Assembly (NCBI GenBank): GCA_027604685.1
Contig: JADHYX010000003.1
Location: 2,716-66,715 of the forward strand
DNA: 64,000 bases
Reading direction: 5' to 3'
From: Lobulomyces angularis
Taxonomy: Eukaryota > Chytridiomycota > Chytridiomycetes > Lobulomycetales > Lobulomycetaceae
This document shows, one piece after another, positions 10,221 to 22,386 of the stretch. Both the position numbers and the translations under genes were made by a program. Within the stretch, counting starts at the first letter, position 1. Each line of letters starts with the position of its first letter. The notes below the pieces were generated by a model that saw only the letters and a list, made by a program, of their open reading frames with translations, made no database searches and was not told the DNA's origin.

Positions 10221-12328
10221 ATGGGAGTATTTTCGTTACATGCACTACTTTGCATCGGAGCTATAGTTAGTGCACCACTGCAATCCACCAACCAAACTGA
10301 AGGAATTGCATCTTCAGATCCTCTCCCTGGATTTGCTGACCTCCATGTTCATCAGATGGCTGAATTTGCGTATAGAAGAGGTATATCATTTTTTTAAATA
10401 AAGGATTAAAATATTTTTGTATGTTTTGATTAGCTTGGTTTGCGAAAGGTGCAAATGGAGGATATTCCCACAAAGGAAAAATAGAAGATGCTCTTCATCA
10501 ATGTAATGGTGGCATCATTTCCTCTGATTTTAATAAACAACATGCTGGTAAGTGGAATTCCATTCCTATTTTTTTTTATTTGTTATGCTCATTACTATTG
10601 ATTTTTTTTTTATATTAAGGAACAATTTTTGGACCGTTGGTAGACCAATTTATTGGACCAGATGCAGGAATTCATTTAGATAAACGTTGGGGGGTTCCTG
10701 ACAATGATTGTGATAGAGGTAAACCAACTTGGCTTCAAAGCCTCCTTGGTCAATGTAAGGAAGATAAATCTTTTTCTGGTTTTCCGTTACATAATACGTA
10801 TAAAAAAAGAAATTTTAAAAATAAGATAAAATATTAAATTCAATTTTTACTTAAAATATATATATATTTTTTTTTGAACAGTTATACTCACCAACAAGTG
10901 TGGGAAGGGCATTTACTTACTGCTCATGAATCAGGGTTGACATTGATGGTGATGACAGCAGGTAATTTTTTTTTATTGTTATTTTCTTTCTTTTTATAAT
11001 TAAATTCACAAATAACAATAGTCAATTACAAACCATTATGCAAAATTATGGCATCATCTGCAGTTGATAACGATCCCACCTTGGCCTGTGATGGAATGGT
11101 TTCTATTAAAAGACAATTTGATGAAACGAAACTATTTTGTTCAGAAAGAGATTGGTATACAAAAAAATTTTTACATTTAATTTAAAATACTTAATTAAAA
11201 ATAAAAAATTTTTTTTCTTTTCATTTAGGTGTGAAATTGTATATTCACCAGAACAAGCAAGAAAAGTTATTAAAGAAGGAAAGCTGGCTGTAGTTTTTTC
11301 AATCGAATTGACTCATTTATTTGAAGATTCTGATATGAGCATTGATGATCAAGTAACAAATAAAAAAAGAAAAGGCAATTGATTGTTATTGCTATCATTT
11401 TTTCAAGGTAGATTATTGGTATAATGAAGGAATGAGAATTATTCAAATTGCACATGAAGAAGATAATCTGTTTGCTGGTGTTATACCACAAAATCCAAGT
11501 AACCTTTTTTTCATTTTCATTTTTTATTTTTTTTACTTGCAGTTTTTAAGTTCTTTCAAATTGTTGAAACAATTACAAAACTAAACCCAGCTAAATTTCC
11601 TACTGTTGGAAAAGATGGTTTAAACTCTAAAGGTAAAAAAAAAATTTAAAAAGAAAATAAAATAAATAAAATAAAATAAAAAAATGTAGGTTTAACAGAT
11701 TTGGGAAAAAAACTTGTTCAAAAATTGATAAACAAAAAAATTATCATTGATATTGCACATTTAAGTTTTAGGAGCACTGAAGATCTGTTTAAAATTGGTG
11801 TTGAAAATAATTATTATCCAGTTATTCAATCACATGGTGACTTTGGAGCCGACGATTTGAAGGAAAATAGATATGTTACCGATTGGATGGCACTGTATTT
11901 AAAAAAGAGTGGTGGGATACTTGGAATCTACAGCTCCTTTTTGTTTAGAGACTACCAGTATTCTTTCGATCTTGGAGTAAAGTTTTATTCTATTTTGGTT
12001 TTAATTTTTTTCGTAGATTGATATAGCTTTTGGATCAGACTTTAATGGATTTGCCCCTCAATTAGAACCAAATGCAAATTTCGGTGAAGAAAATCTTAAA
12101 AAAAAAGGTTTTGCACATATAGGCATGTATCCGGCATTAATTAAAGAAATTGAAATGACCTCTTCAGATAAAGGATCAAAACTTATACATCGATCAACAG
12201 AAAACTTTGTTAAACTTTGGGAAAGAACTTTAGACGAAAAAAGATCTAAACTTTCAACAGTAGGTTTCAATCCTAGAAATAAAAACTCTACTAGTCCTAA
12301 TGGTGTTTTTAATGCATCTCAACTTTAG
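10221..12328 (+). CDS. Secreted amidohydrolase, membrane dipeptidase (M19)-like
   Basis: About nine exons. An N-terminal hydrophobic segment ending in VSAPLQS looks like a signal peptide. The mature part starts with PGFADLHVHQMAEFAY, giving the amidohydrolase HxH metal motif. Later motifs are VVFSIELTHLFED (a likely bridging carboxylate), KIIIDIAHLSFRS (His), YPVIQSHGDFGA (His) and IDIAFGSDFNGFAP (the Asp of the GSDFDG motif). This is the TIM-barrel metal set of the M19 dipeptidase family, in the variant with HVH rather than HND that I associate with bacterial and some fungal members. It probably hydrolyses dipeptides or related amides outside the cell or in the secretory pathway. Length is about 520 residues; the metal ligands appear intact. 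Substrate unknown. Confidence 0.8.
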
Positions 12329-12888
12329 ATCTTGTTTTTTCTTTTTAGTGATTTGTCAAAAAAATTATGAAGCTATAATTTTTTTGTTTTTTAATTTTTT
12401 TCACCTTAAAAGTGTAATTTATTAACTAAGCTTATTTTTCCACGTAAATCTTTTTTTTCAAAAGAAAAAATAAAAAACATATTTAAAAAAAAAATTCTAA
12501 AATCCTGACATTTTCTTTCTATTACTTAAAAAAAATATACATACTTTTTTTTGAATACATCCTTTTTTTTTTTTTTTTTTGTGAAAAACAAAATTTTGAT
12601 TTGTTAAATAGGGATTGTTAAGTAATATGATGTATCATTAGTTGTTTTCAGACGGATAAAAGATGCTCTCATATGTGTTATATAATTTTTAAAAAAAAAA
12701 AATAGTTAAAATTCCGATTTATATACTAAAGAAATTCAAAAAAATAAAATAAAATAAAAAAAAAATTTATTTACATTAGCTATTCTTACATCATAAAAAG
12801 GAAAAAAAAAAAATTGTTGTTTAAATTTTCCTTTTTTATATTAAATTTGTTAATTTTCGGAATTTCCATTGGAGAAACAAAAAAAATC
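12329..12888. other. Convergent 3' spacer
   Basis: About 560 bp between the M19-type stop and the stop of the next minus-strand gene. Only A/T runs and short mixed sequence; no coding-like frame or RNA structure recognised. Confidence 0.6.
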
Positions 12889-13827
12889 CTAAAATAAAAT
12901 CAATTGTTCATCTTCAGGAGACCTTTTTTTAATAGCTCCAGTGGTAAAAAAGGTTGCTAAAATGAATAAGAAAGATTTAAATGTTTTTTGAATTATAAAT
13001 ACCAACAATAAAATCTATCATTTCAAAAGCTGTAATGACAAGAAAAAGAAAAAAAATTTTAAATCAAAAGAAATTTCAGTAGATACCTTCTGGTTGAATA
13101 TCTAATCTGCCCTGTTCTTGTCTACCGTTTTCTAATGAGAATGGATGAAATTTGCTGCAAAAAAAAAAAATTTACAAAAAATAATTCAAATTTTATTCTT
13201 TTTATTTATTTCCGTTACCATAAAATTCTTTTTTCTTGAGTAAATTTGTTATAAATTTTAAAAAACCAAGTTTCTCTATTTTTGTAATCCAAAAATTTTG
13301 TCCAGTAAAATTTATTTTGATCATTTTCATTAAAAAAAAAGTAGGTTTTGCTTTTGTTATTCAAGTTTAAAACTTTATTTTTTTTAACGTTTTTTACTTC
13401 CTTTAATAAGTTTAAATTAAACTCATAAATAGAATTTTCTTCAATTTTATATAAGTTTTGATTTTCTTTGAAATTTTGTTTAAGAAAAAAAAAAATTAAA
13501 AGTTTTGGTTTTTTTATTTCTTTTTTTAACTTTTTAATACCTTTTTCCAATATCCCTGTTAAGTCAGAGTTTGAATTAGATATATATTCGCAATCAAATT
13601 CATACAGTATTGTTTTTCTGTCTTTCGCAAAAATGGTTATGTGATCTGGTTTATTTGTTAACGCTTTATTTTTAAAAAAATGCAATGAAGTTCTATATAA
13701 AGAAATAGAAAAAAAAAATTAAAAATGTATTGAGAAAGATATAAAAAAAAATAATTTAATTTTCAATTTACTTTTGAGAAGGAGTTGCTGTATATTTAGG
13801 TAAAGATTCTTCTGGACGAACTGACAT
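12889..13827 (-). CDS. Uncharacterised fungal protein resembling DUF6593-type families
   Basis: Five exons from ATG at 13825-13827 to TAG at 12889-12891. It starts MSVRPEESLPKYTATPSQK. A central domain of about 155 residues follows, rich in Lys, Asn and Phe, with alternating strand-like segments (DHITIFAKDRKTILYEFDCE, FFNENDQNKFYWTKFLDYKN, TWFFKIYNKFTQEKRILW). The C-terminus reads RLDIQPEG, then FEMIDFIVATFFTTGAIKKR. A beta-rich core followed by a MIDxIVxTFL-like closing helix resembles fungal tubby/scramblase-like families such as DUF6593; this is from memory and uncertain. No signal peptide. Function unknown. Confidence 0.6.
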
Positions 13828-14947
13828 TAGGTAAAAGTATAATAATAGCTTTTGTTGTTTTTTTTTTTTTTGGAAGTATAGAAGTTTATTAATTAGATCT
13901 TTGAATCTTAATTTAAGAATTTTTAGTAAGGAATTTTAAAAAAAAAACGTCTTGAAAGAGTTAAAAAATATAAGGAATTTTTAAAAATGGAATTATTATT
14001 TTATATTTTAAAGAATGAGGATTATTAATTAATGCTGAGAAGTAAACAATTAAATTTTATACAATTGAAAAACCACGTTGCAAAGTTGGCAGAGCTGTCC
14101 ACAATTTTTTTTTTTCCATCAAAAAGATTTTAACAAACAACCTACAACAACACAACTTCAGAGTTGTCCACCAATTCTTTTCTTCATTTAAAATTCTCTA
14201 GTGCGTATCAAAAAATATTTGCTTTCTATTTCAAACTGAAATGTTGATTAAAATTGTGGGAACTTACATACTTGAAATGTGTAGCATTTTAAACAATTTC
14301 ATAAAAAATTTTGTTGTAAGTGGAATTAAAAAAGGTTAAAAAAGCTTAACTTATACACTATATATACTCGATAATCTTTGACGGTTTAGTGTTTTTACTA
14401 AAATATTGCAAATTTGAAGAGCTAGAACTACAGTAACGTTAATATTGTATTGCCTAAGATGTTATTTGTTGCCAAGTTTAATATAATAGTATACTAATAG
14501 TATAGTAATAGTAATCCATAGTGACTATGTCAATAGTAGAAATATAAACATAGCATGGATATCGAACTGTAACTAATGCATATTTTGCAAAAGCCTGTTG
14601 AATTTCTACTTGTAAACTGAAAAATTTTTAATGATGTGTACACTTAAATATAAAATATAAAATGTAAAATCTTATGTAGGAGGTAAAATTAATAAGATGA
14701 AAATAGTATTATAGAATAAGATTTCAGCAACCAAGTTGTTTTCAAAATAATGCTTATATGTGAAATAGTTGTCAAATTTAAATTATAGAGTAAAGCTTTC
14801 CATAAAAAATTGCTAACGTTGTTATTGCGTCTTTTACTGACAATTCCACTTACCCCTTGTTCTGGCTTGACGCTTGCGGAATGTGGATGCAAAATTTTCT
14901 AAAATAAAATAAAACTATAATTTAAAACCAACAGTTTAAGTTCCAAT
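13828..14947. other. Long spacer with repeats and possible minus-strand relic
   Basis: About 1.1 kb, unusually long for this region. Near 14090 and 14160 are two imperfect copies of an 18-bp word, CAGAGYTGTCCAC followed by AATT. At 14480-14545 a degenerate AATAGTA repeat occurs. On the minus strand, 14850-14902 looks like an exon (KILHPHSASVKPEQG) with a TTTTAG acceptor and GTAAGT donor, and a second open stretch lies at 14490-14625. No complete gene could be built. Confidence 0.4.
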
Positions 14948-16201
14948 ATGGCAGATGATCCACTAGTCTCCACGCAAACTGCCTATGACTACAGCATGGT
15001 TCGTTTTTAACTTACTATTTATTTTTGTTAACCTTCTTTTAGGCTTTCATTGCTGCTTCTACCGTCATTACTACTTTCATATCCATTTGGTCAATAAAGA
15101 TGATAAAAGAGTCAAAAAATAGAATATCCAGAATCAAACTTTTCTACTGGTTAATGCTTATTTCCTCTCTTTCGAATTTAATTCAATTTTTCACTTACTT
15201 TCTCACCAAACAAAATACAAACAACTTATTATACTTACAAAATCTTTCAATTCCCTCTTTAAAATTTATTAGATACATTAATTTTTTTTTTCAAACTCTG
15301 GCTATGTTTTGTTACCTACTAATGATTCAAATTAGATACAATACTATGAAAAACATTGTCTACTATTCAAATTTTGGATATTACCTTTTATCTATTTTAT
15401 CAACTTTAATTTTCAGCTTTTCAAATGTTCAATTTATTGTAATAACCTGGTTTTGTGAAGATGTTGATGATAGATCTCAAATAAATATCGATGCATGTAA
15501 ATTCCTTGGTGAAAATTTCGTCGAAATTTGTAAGTTATTAAAAAAGTAAAAATGAAACTAAATACATTTTACAGATGTTTTTCAAATAATATACTGTGGT
15601 TTAGTGGATACTATATTGGGAATGCTTTTAATTTCAAAATTATCCCAAAGATTTTTAAATTCTCACCAGATAAACTCTTCACCAAAGGTAAAAAAGTTAC
15701 GAAAAGAGATTTTAGTAAACTTGATGTTTTGGATTTTTTGCATCTGGGGTTCAGCTCTTTTAATGTATTTTGCGTATTTTCCATTACCCTCCTTCAAAAT
15801 ATATAGAAATCTTTTAGAGATTTTGGAAAATTTAAGTTTGACTTTACAAACTATTGAAGTAAGAATATATCCTCATCTTTATTTTAACAACGTAAATTTT
15901 TTTTTATAACAAAATCACAAAGTTTTGTTTATCGATACCATACTTCAACCACTTAACTCGCTTAGCAAAAATAGTAGCAGGTGTAGATTTGAACTATGAT
16001 GAACCAGATCGTAATCAATCAAAAAGAATTGCGGACTTTAAACACTCTAAGCAAAGTTTAAAAAAACTAAACATTTCATCAGATTTTACAACAATTTTAG
16101 ACACTTCCAAACCCGAATCTACTTCCAGATACCGCTTAGACTGTCTCAGTTTAAACTATGATGTTGATATAGAGAATCATGAGGAAATCACCTCTCGATG
16201 A
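14948..16201 (+). CDS. Seven-helix membrane protein, unknown family
   Basis: Four exons from ATG at 14948 (MADDPLVSTQTAYDYSM) to TGA at 16201. Hydrophobic segments in order: AFIAASTVITTFISIW, FYWLMLISSLSNLIQFFTYF, FIRYINFFFQTLAMFCYLL, FGYYLLSILSTLIFSF, VFQIIYCGLVDTILGMLLIS and LVNLMFWIFCIWGSALLMYF, plus one shorter candidate. This gives six or seven helices with a short outside N-terminus and a polar Ser-rich tail of about 80 residues. The tail and the helix pattern suggest a receptor-like topology (GPCR-type), but no diagnostic motif is seen. The first intron has an unusual GTTCGT donor, so exon 1 is less certain. Confidence 0.6.
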
Positions 16202-17156
16202 CTGAAGCGTTCTCTTCTTTTCATTTTTTTTCTTTTTTTAAAATAACAATAATTTAATTCTTTTTTTTGATTACATCTATTCCTGTAAATATACAAATAA
16301 TTTCTATGATAAAAATATAAAATTAATATACATTCTATTCCTAGACATTATTTTATTTTGTTTATTTTGATTTGATACTAAATAGCTTCCATTAACAGGA
16401 AGAATACATTCTTTATTGCTTTTTGCAAAAATCTGTACTAAGTAATTTTTAACTATTTGATTTATGATTAACGATATACATTTTAAATTATTAAGGCATA
16501 AAAAACATAAAAATGCAAGTTAAATTTCTTTCGTTTTTTTATCTAACATTACAGTGGAAATAAATTAATCTAAAAAATTAATAAGTTTGTTTAAAAGGGA
16601 AAGAAAGGAAAAATGTTCGACTTAATCTATTCAAAAATACAATTTGAAAGTACAGAATTTCCAATAAATAAGTAAATGAATTTTTTTTCCAATATCACTT
16701 TGAAAAAGGGTGATGGCAAACTTCTTTCAGATACAATTAGTATTTTTTATTGTTAAAAATTAAACAAAACTAGTTTTTTTCCAGTATTTTTGTCGAAAAT
16801 ACTAAAGAGTTTTTTTTTGATATTAATTTATCTGTAAGATAGGTTCAAAGATTTTAAACTACTAGTATATATGGTTTATATATTATTTTTACTCTATAAC
16901 GTACAAAGCATTTCATTTAATGCCATGATTCAATCTTCATCATTTATATTAAATCCTATACATTAATTTAAATATTTTATTTAAATTAATGTTTTTTGTG
17001 TAATGCAGTTCATTTCCTATTTTTCTTTTTTTTTTTTTTTTTTATTTTTACTTTTATTTTTATTTTTTTATTTTTTTTTTGGATATTAAGTTTAATTTTA
17101 AAAATATTTTATCTGAATAAAAAAAGTGAAAAAGGAAAATTTTTTAATATTCAAAA
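16202..17156. other. Long AT-rich spacer
   Basis: About 950 bp between two plus-strand genes. No coding-like frame over 40 codons, no RNA gene and no repeat recognised. A dense poly-T/ATTTT region at 17020-17090 sits shortly upstream of the next start and may be promoter-associated. Confidence 0.5.
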
Positions 17157-18230
17157 ATGAAATTTTTCCTTCTAGTTAATTTCATTCTAGTTTCATTTAT
17201 ATTTTCAAGACAATTTGAACAAGTTGACTATGAAATCTTCGATCTTCAGGATGAATTGGTGAAGCAGTTGGGACCTTTGGCCAACTTTTATTCTGCTTTA
17301 AATATTTCACAAGATGCAAAGCAAACGGATGTTAATAGAGGTTACAGAAAAAAATCACAGGAGCTGCATGTAAGTTTAAAAAGAGCAACTTTTGTTAAAT
17401 AACAATTATATTTGTTTATTTTTTAGCCTGATAAAAATCCAGATGCAGTAAGATATACTTAAACTAAAATTTTATATTAATATAATTCAATTTAAATTTT
17501 AAGGAAGCCAATAAACTTTACAAATTACTAACTTCAATCAGCGCAATTTTAAAAGATAAAGATTCTAGAGCAGTCTATGACAAGCATTTATATCAAGGCT
17601 TTCCTGTTTGGAGGTAAATTGATTTTGTAGCAATTTATTTTTTCTTTTTTTTAAAAGAGGAACTGGTTATTATTATAAAAAATTTAAACCTGGAGTAGTC
17701 TTTGTTTTTATATTTATATTAGTAGTTTTAACTGCAGTTCAAATTTGTAAGTTTAATTTTATTCCTATTTGCACATTATTTTTTACTAATTTTTTTTAAC
17801 TAAATTGAAAGTTAGTAAATCTTTACAAAGATACTTAAAACATTTAAGAAAAGAGGAATTTTTGAAAAATTTTGACAACAAAACCACGTTAGAGTTAAAA
17901 AAATTATTAAAAAAGGATTTTGGTTTGGATTTACCTATAAAAAAGAACGAAGTTTTTTCATCGAAGGAAGCTATTCAAATTTTAGAAGAAAACGGTATGC
18001 TTCCTGCTAGTTTATTTGACGAAGATGAAAAATTGCAGCTGAAAAATTTGATTTTTATTAGTCTTCCAATTAATCTTATTAAGTTGCCTTACACCATATT
18101 TAAAGTTCTAACCGAGCCTAAAAAAGTTAAGGATGAAACTGTGGAAGAAGAGAAAAATGTAATTAGAAAAACTCCAGAAAAAAGGAGAAAAAGACTTAAT
18201 GTTAAAATGGACAAATTTGACTTCAATTAG
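17157..18230 (+). CDS. ERJ5: ER membrane J-protein, ERJ5/DNAJC1-like
   Basis: Six exons. Residues 1-17 are a signal peptide (FFLLVNFILVSFIFS). A J domain follows at about residues 40-110: FYSALNISQDAKQTDVNRGY, KSQELHPDKNPDA, then ILKDKDSRAVYDKHLYQGFP. The HPD tripeptide that stimulates Hsp70 is intact and is split by an intron after His. Next come WRGTGYYYKKFKPG and a membrane helix (VVFVFIFILVVLTAVQI). A lysine-rich C-terminal domain of about 150 residues follows, ending RRKRLNVKMDKFDFN. This order (signal, luminal J domain, WRGTGYYY motif, TM, cytosolic tail) is that of fungal Erj5 and animal DNAJC1, which recruit BiP/Kar2 in the ER lumen. Short introns (GTAAGTTT, GTAAGATA) all join in phase. 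Confidence 0.85.
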
Positions 18231-18891
<661 letters not shown>

Positions 18892-19924
18892 TTTTTGGAA
18901 TAAAAAATATTAAAAATCTTGGAAATTTTTTTTTTTATTTTTTCTTCAAAGTTGAAACAAATTTTTAAATAAAAAAAATAAAAAATTTATAATCGGTAAT
19001 TTATTTTTAATGCAATATTTTTTAAGTAAAAAAATAAAAAAAATAAATTTTTTTTCTTTTGTTGCTTTCAACTTTTTTTTTCTTTTACTTTTTTTTTTTA
19101 TTTCTATTTTCATTTTTATTTTTTAGCTTTATTTTATTAGTAGAATTATTCCATGCTTCTTTTTTTTTGTTTTTGCATTGGTATGTCACAAGAAATCGGT
19201 AAAAAAAAAAGGAGTAATAAAGTTCAAAACATCAGTGCGATTTGCTGGAGCTTTATCTCTGTATCATGAGTTTCTTAACTTTCTATTTTTCCTCCAGGTT
19301 GCTTGGTTTTTTTATGAGTGTCGTTTTTTGTAATTGAATGGAACCTTAGATGTCCTCTATTTTCAATACTCATTTAGTAGCCTCCTCTAAGTATTAGTCT
19401 TTGTATTGATAATTTTGAAACAATTGAATTAGCGTTAGCCGCTGCAGGTTTTGAAGTTCCTCAAACTCAATGTGCTCTTCCAATTTGGAGTTTCCACAAT
19501 TCTATTGGAAACTTTGTATTAACTGCTAAAATGGACTAGGATTTTCAATCAAGTATGTATGTTTTGGCTCTTATAACAGATGCATTTTTTTATTTAGGTA
19601 CGATCTTTCTGAAAAATCTGTTCTTATATTTACTATGTAACAAAAAATGTTATTTTAGTTGTTTTTCTTTCATAAAAGTACTGTAATAAAATAAAGCCGT
19701 CGTAAATTATGTTCACCTCTAAATTTTTCAGTTACATTTTCAAATTTTGTAATTTAACTTCAAAAATTAAACCAAGTTAATTAATCAAGTATATTCTCAA
19801 TTTTTCTAATTTGATAATTGGTACATTCAAATCAGTAAACTTAAATTTTCATATTTTTTTTGTTTTGTTAAGTATATAGTCTTTATGTGTAAAAAAAATT
19901 AAAAATTTTGAAAAAATTAAATCC
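18892..19924 (+). pseudogene. Spacer with coding-like relics, unassigned
   Basis: About 1 kb between LC8 and NSRP1. Two plus-strand stretches look like old exons. The first, 19230-19330, reads RFAGALSLYHEFLNFLFFLQ and recalls the last helix of Bax-inhibitor/LFG proteins. The second, 19396-19539, reads ETIELALAAAGFEVPQTQ, then CALPIWSFHNSIGNF and a TAG. They are interrupted by stops and lack a start, so a decayed gene (or genes) is the simplest reading. Flanking DNA is A/T runs. Confidence 0.3.
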
Positions 19925-21247
19925 ATGTTTAATAAAAAAAAAATTCCTCTTACTTTTGGAATTAATGTAAAATCGAAAAATGATAATTTAAAAAACTTAC
20001 CTACACAAAAAAAATCAATAATTGATACAAAAGATAGGGTAGATTTAGGAGGGGAGAGTAGCAGTTCCTCTTCTGATGAGGATAAATCAGATACAAAAGA
20101 TGTAATCATAAAAAGGGCCAATAAACAAATAAACACTTCTTCCAGCTTAAAGGAAGAGTTATTGGTAATTCAAAATGCGCAGGAGGAGGATCCTGATATT
20201 TTCGACTATGACAAGAGTTATGACAGGACAAAACTTTTACAGGAAACTAAAAAAAAGTTAAAAAGAGGTGAATTGGATCAAAACGGAAGATTAAAGGTTA
20301 ACCATATTAAATTTGATTATTTTTTTTATACTTTATTTGTATTTTTTTTTTTTTTAGCCCAGATATATAGAAAATATAAAAAAAGCTTCGGAGCAAAGAA
20401 AACTGGATTATGAATTAGCTGAAGAAAAAAAAATTGAGAGAGAACGAAAACAAGAGAATGGTATTGTTAACAAAATACCTAGATAAAATGTGACAAGGTT
20501 AACAAAATTATTTTTAATGTAATTTTAGGTTTATTTGATGAAAAAGAAAAATTTGTAACAGATAATTATAAAAAACTACAACTGGAAAGGGAACTTTTAA
20601 AAAAAAAAGAGGAGAATGAAGAAGCTAAGATTGATATGAATGGATTTTATAAAGGAATTTTGCAGGATTTTGACAGAGATAATGGTAATATTTGTATTTT
20701 TTTATTATAACGCTGATGTCTTTAAGATGTTTCCATTGTTAGCAAAGCTGAGGAGGCCTTGTTAAAGGAGAAACTAAGATTAGATCAAGAAGAGGAGGAG
20801 ATTTTGAAAGACAAAATAGAAGAAAATACTAATATAAAAGTAAATGATTCAAACGAGGTCGTAGATAAATCAAAACTGCTTAAAGGAGGACTAAATATTT
20901 CCAAAAAAAAAATAATTCAAATGCAAAGAGAGGAAGAGGTTTTTAAGGAAGAAATAAAAAAACTAAAATTAAAAGAGCAGGAGGAAGCTCGATTACGTGA
21001 AGAGGAATTCTTAAAGAGAAGAAAGCTGAAAGCAGAGCGGATAAGGCAGAGTATGTTGTTGAAACAACAACAACAGGAAGTAGATTTGAAAGAAAAAAAA
21101 TTGAAAGAAGAGGATTTACAAGATTTCAAAGCTAATTTAAAAAGAAAAGTAGATGAAGTAGGGTTATTAAGTGCAAAAGAAAGGTACTTGCAAAGAAAAA
21201 AATTAATGGATGTAAAAAAAGAAGAAAGTAGTAGTGACAGTGATTAA
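19925..21247 (+). CDS. NSRP1: Nuclear speckle splicing regulatory protein 1 (NSRP1/CCDC55, DUF2040)
   Basis: Four exons. The N-terminus is basic with an acidic Ser/Asp tract (GGESSSSSSDEDKSD). The diagnostic DUF2040 block follows: AQEEDPDIFDYDKSYD, then RYIENIKKASEQRKLDYELA, EEKKIERERKQENGLFDEKE, FVTDNYKKLQLERELLKKKE and NGFYKGIL. The C-terminal half is charged coiled coil ending in an acidic SSSDSD. NSRP1 binds mRNA and affects alternative splicing in metazoans; relatives occur across fungi and other eukaryotes. The presence of a splicing-related gene fits the intron-rich genome. Reading frame is kept through three introns near 20296, 20459 and 20684. Confidence 0.9.
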
Positions 21248-21575
21248 TAATACAAAAGATATCTATACATATTTTTTTTTTCAAATTCAAATTAGATAAT
21301 TTACATATTCGACATTAATTTTTTTAATTTTAAATAATAATATAATATGTTTTAATTAACTATGTGTAGATATTGAAAATCAACTGCTTATTTATTTTTT
21401 ACCAAGTCATACTGCAATTGCATTGACTCAAATGAAGTTGTACCAATTGATTAACGACATCTTACACCAATTTAATAAGGAGGCTTCATTCAAGGAATTT
21501 AAAAAAAAAAAAAAAAAATTCTTCTAAAAAAAACCAACAAAAAAAATAAAATTAAAGTACTTTCCTCTTAACTAA
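21248..21575 (+). other. Spacer containing a 53-codon coding-like stretch
   Basis: Between NSRP1 and the next gene. Plus-strand 21367-21537 is open and protein-like (DIENQLLIYFLPSHTAIA, then MKLYQLINDILHQFNKEA) and ends in a poly-A/Lys run and TAA. A TGTAG acceptor-like site precedes it. No start or partner exon found; relic or unrecognised exon. Confidence 0.3.
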
Positions 21576-21999
21576 ATGTTTAAATTTAATATTTTTCTGC
21601 TTTTAAACCTCTTATTTTCATCAGCTTTAACACAAGCTGTTGAGCAACCTGCCCAAAATGGACTTTCAAGAGGTAATACTAACAAATGTATCTAATTTTT
21701 CTCAACTAAATTGCAATTTTTTTATTTTAGAGATAATAATTGTCATTATTGTCTTAGCGATAGTTTTATTCTTTGTTACATTCTTTGCCTTCTTAGTATT
21801 CTTAAAAAAAAAGAGAAATGCAAATGAACCAAAAGGTGTAGAAAAGGAACCTAAGTCTGTTCTTAGTAAAAAAGATAGTATAAGGGAGCACAGAAGAGAG
21901 TTGGATGAATGGAAAGATGAACTACACAATGTTACTTTAAACAGAAACAAGAGTCTGCAAAAATCAAAAGCTGCTACTGGAAGTGTTGCAAATGTATAA
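21576..21999 (+). CDS. Small type I membrane protein
   Basis: Two exons with a 59-bp intron (GTAATA...TTTTAG). The product is about 120 residues. Residues 1-21 form a signal peptide (FNIFLLLNLLFSSALTQA). A very short luminal part (VEQPAQNGLSRE) is followed by a strong helix (IIIVIIVLAIVLFFVTFFAF). A basic cytosolic tail of about 70 residues contains KKKRNANEPKG and a coiled-coil-like EHRRELDEWKDELHN segment. An alternative read uses the donor-like AAT|GTATAA near the stop. The family is not recognised; topology resembles small adaptor or surface proteins. Confidence 0.6.
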
Positions 22000-22386
22000 T
22001 ATTTTGAAAAATTAAACCTTTAAAATTAATTAATAATATATTTTTGATTATAGGTTTAAATTAAGAATGGGTCATTACCAATTTTTTATCTTTTTTTTTA
22101 TGTGCTAAACTTAATTTTTTTATTTTATTTTTCATATGAATATATTTACTTAAATCGATGAAATATTGTGTTGCTTTTTTTAAAAAATAATCTTTTGGTA
22201 TACTTGATTTTCCACTGAGTTTATGTTTTTAACAACCCCCAGAACTCTTTGTAGAAATTCATTAAGCTCAATTAAACTTTTATCGCTGGCTGCGCTTATA
22301 AATTTTTAAGTAGAGTGAGGAACTTTTGAAGGAGATGGAAGAAATCTTGAAAAAAATTTTTATTTTTTTACTTTCATACAGAAAAT
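22000..22386. promoter_or_regulatory. Spacer upstream of the deubiquitinase gene
   Basis: About 390 bp. Mostly A/T runs, with a more complex patch at 22200-22320 (contains CAACCCCCAGAAC and CGCTGGCTGCGC). No coding-like frame; probable promoter of the USP gene. Confidence 0.4.
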
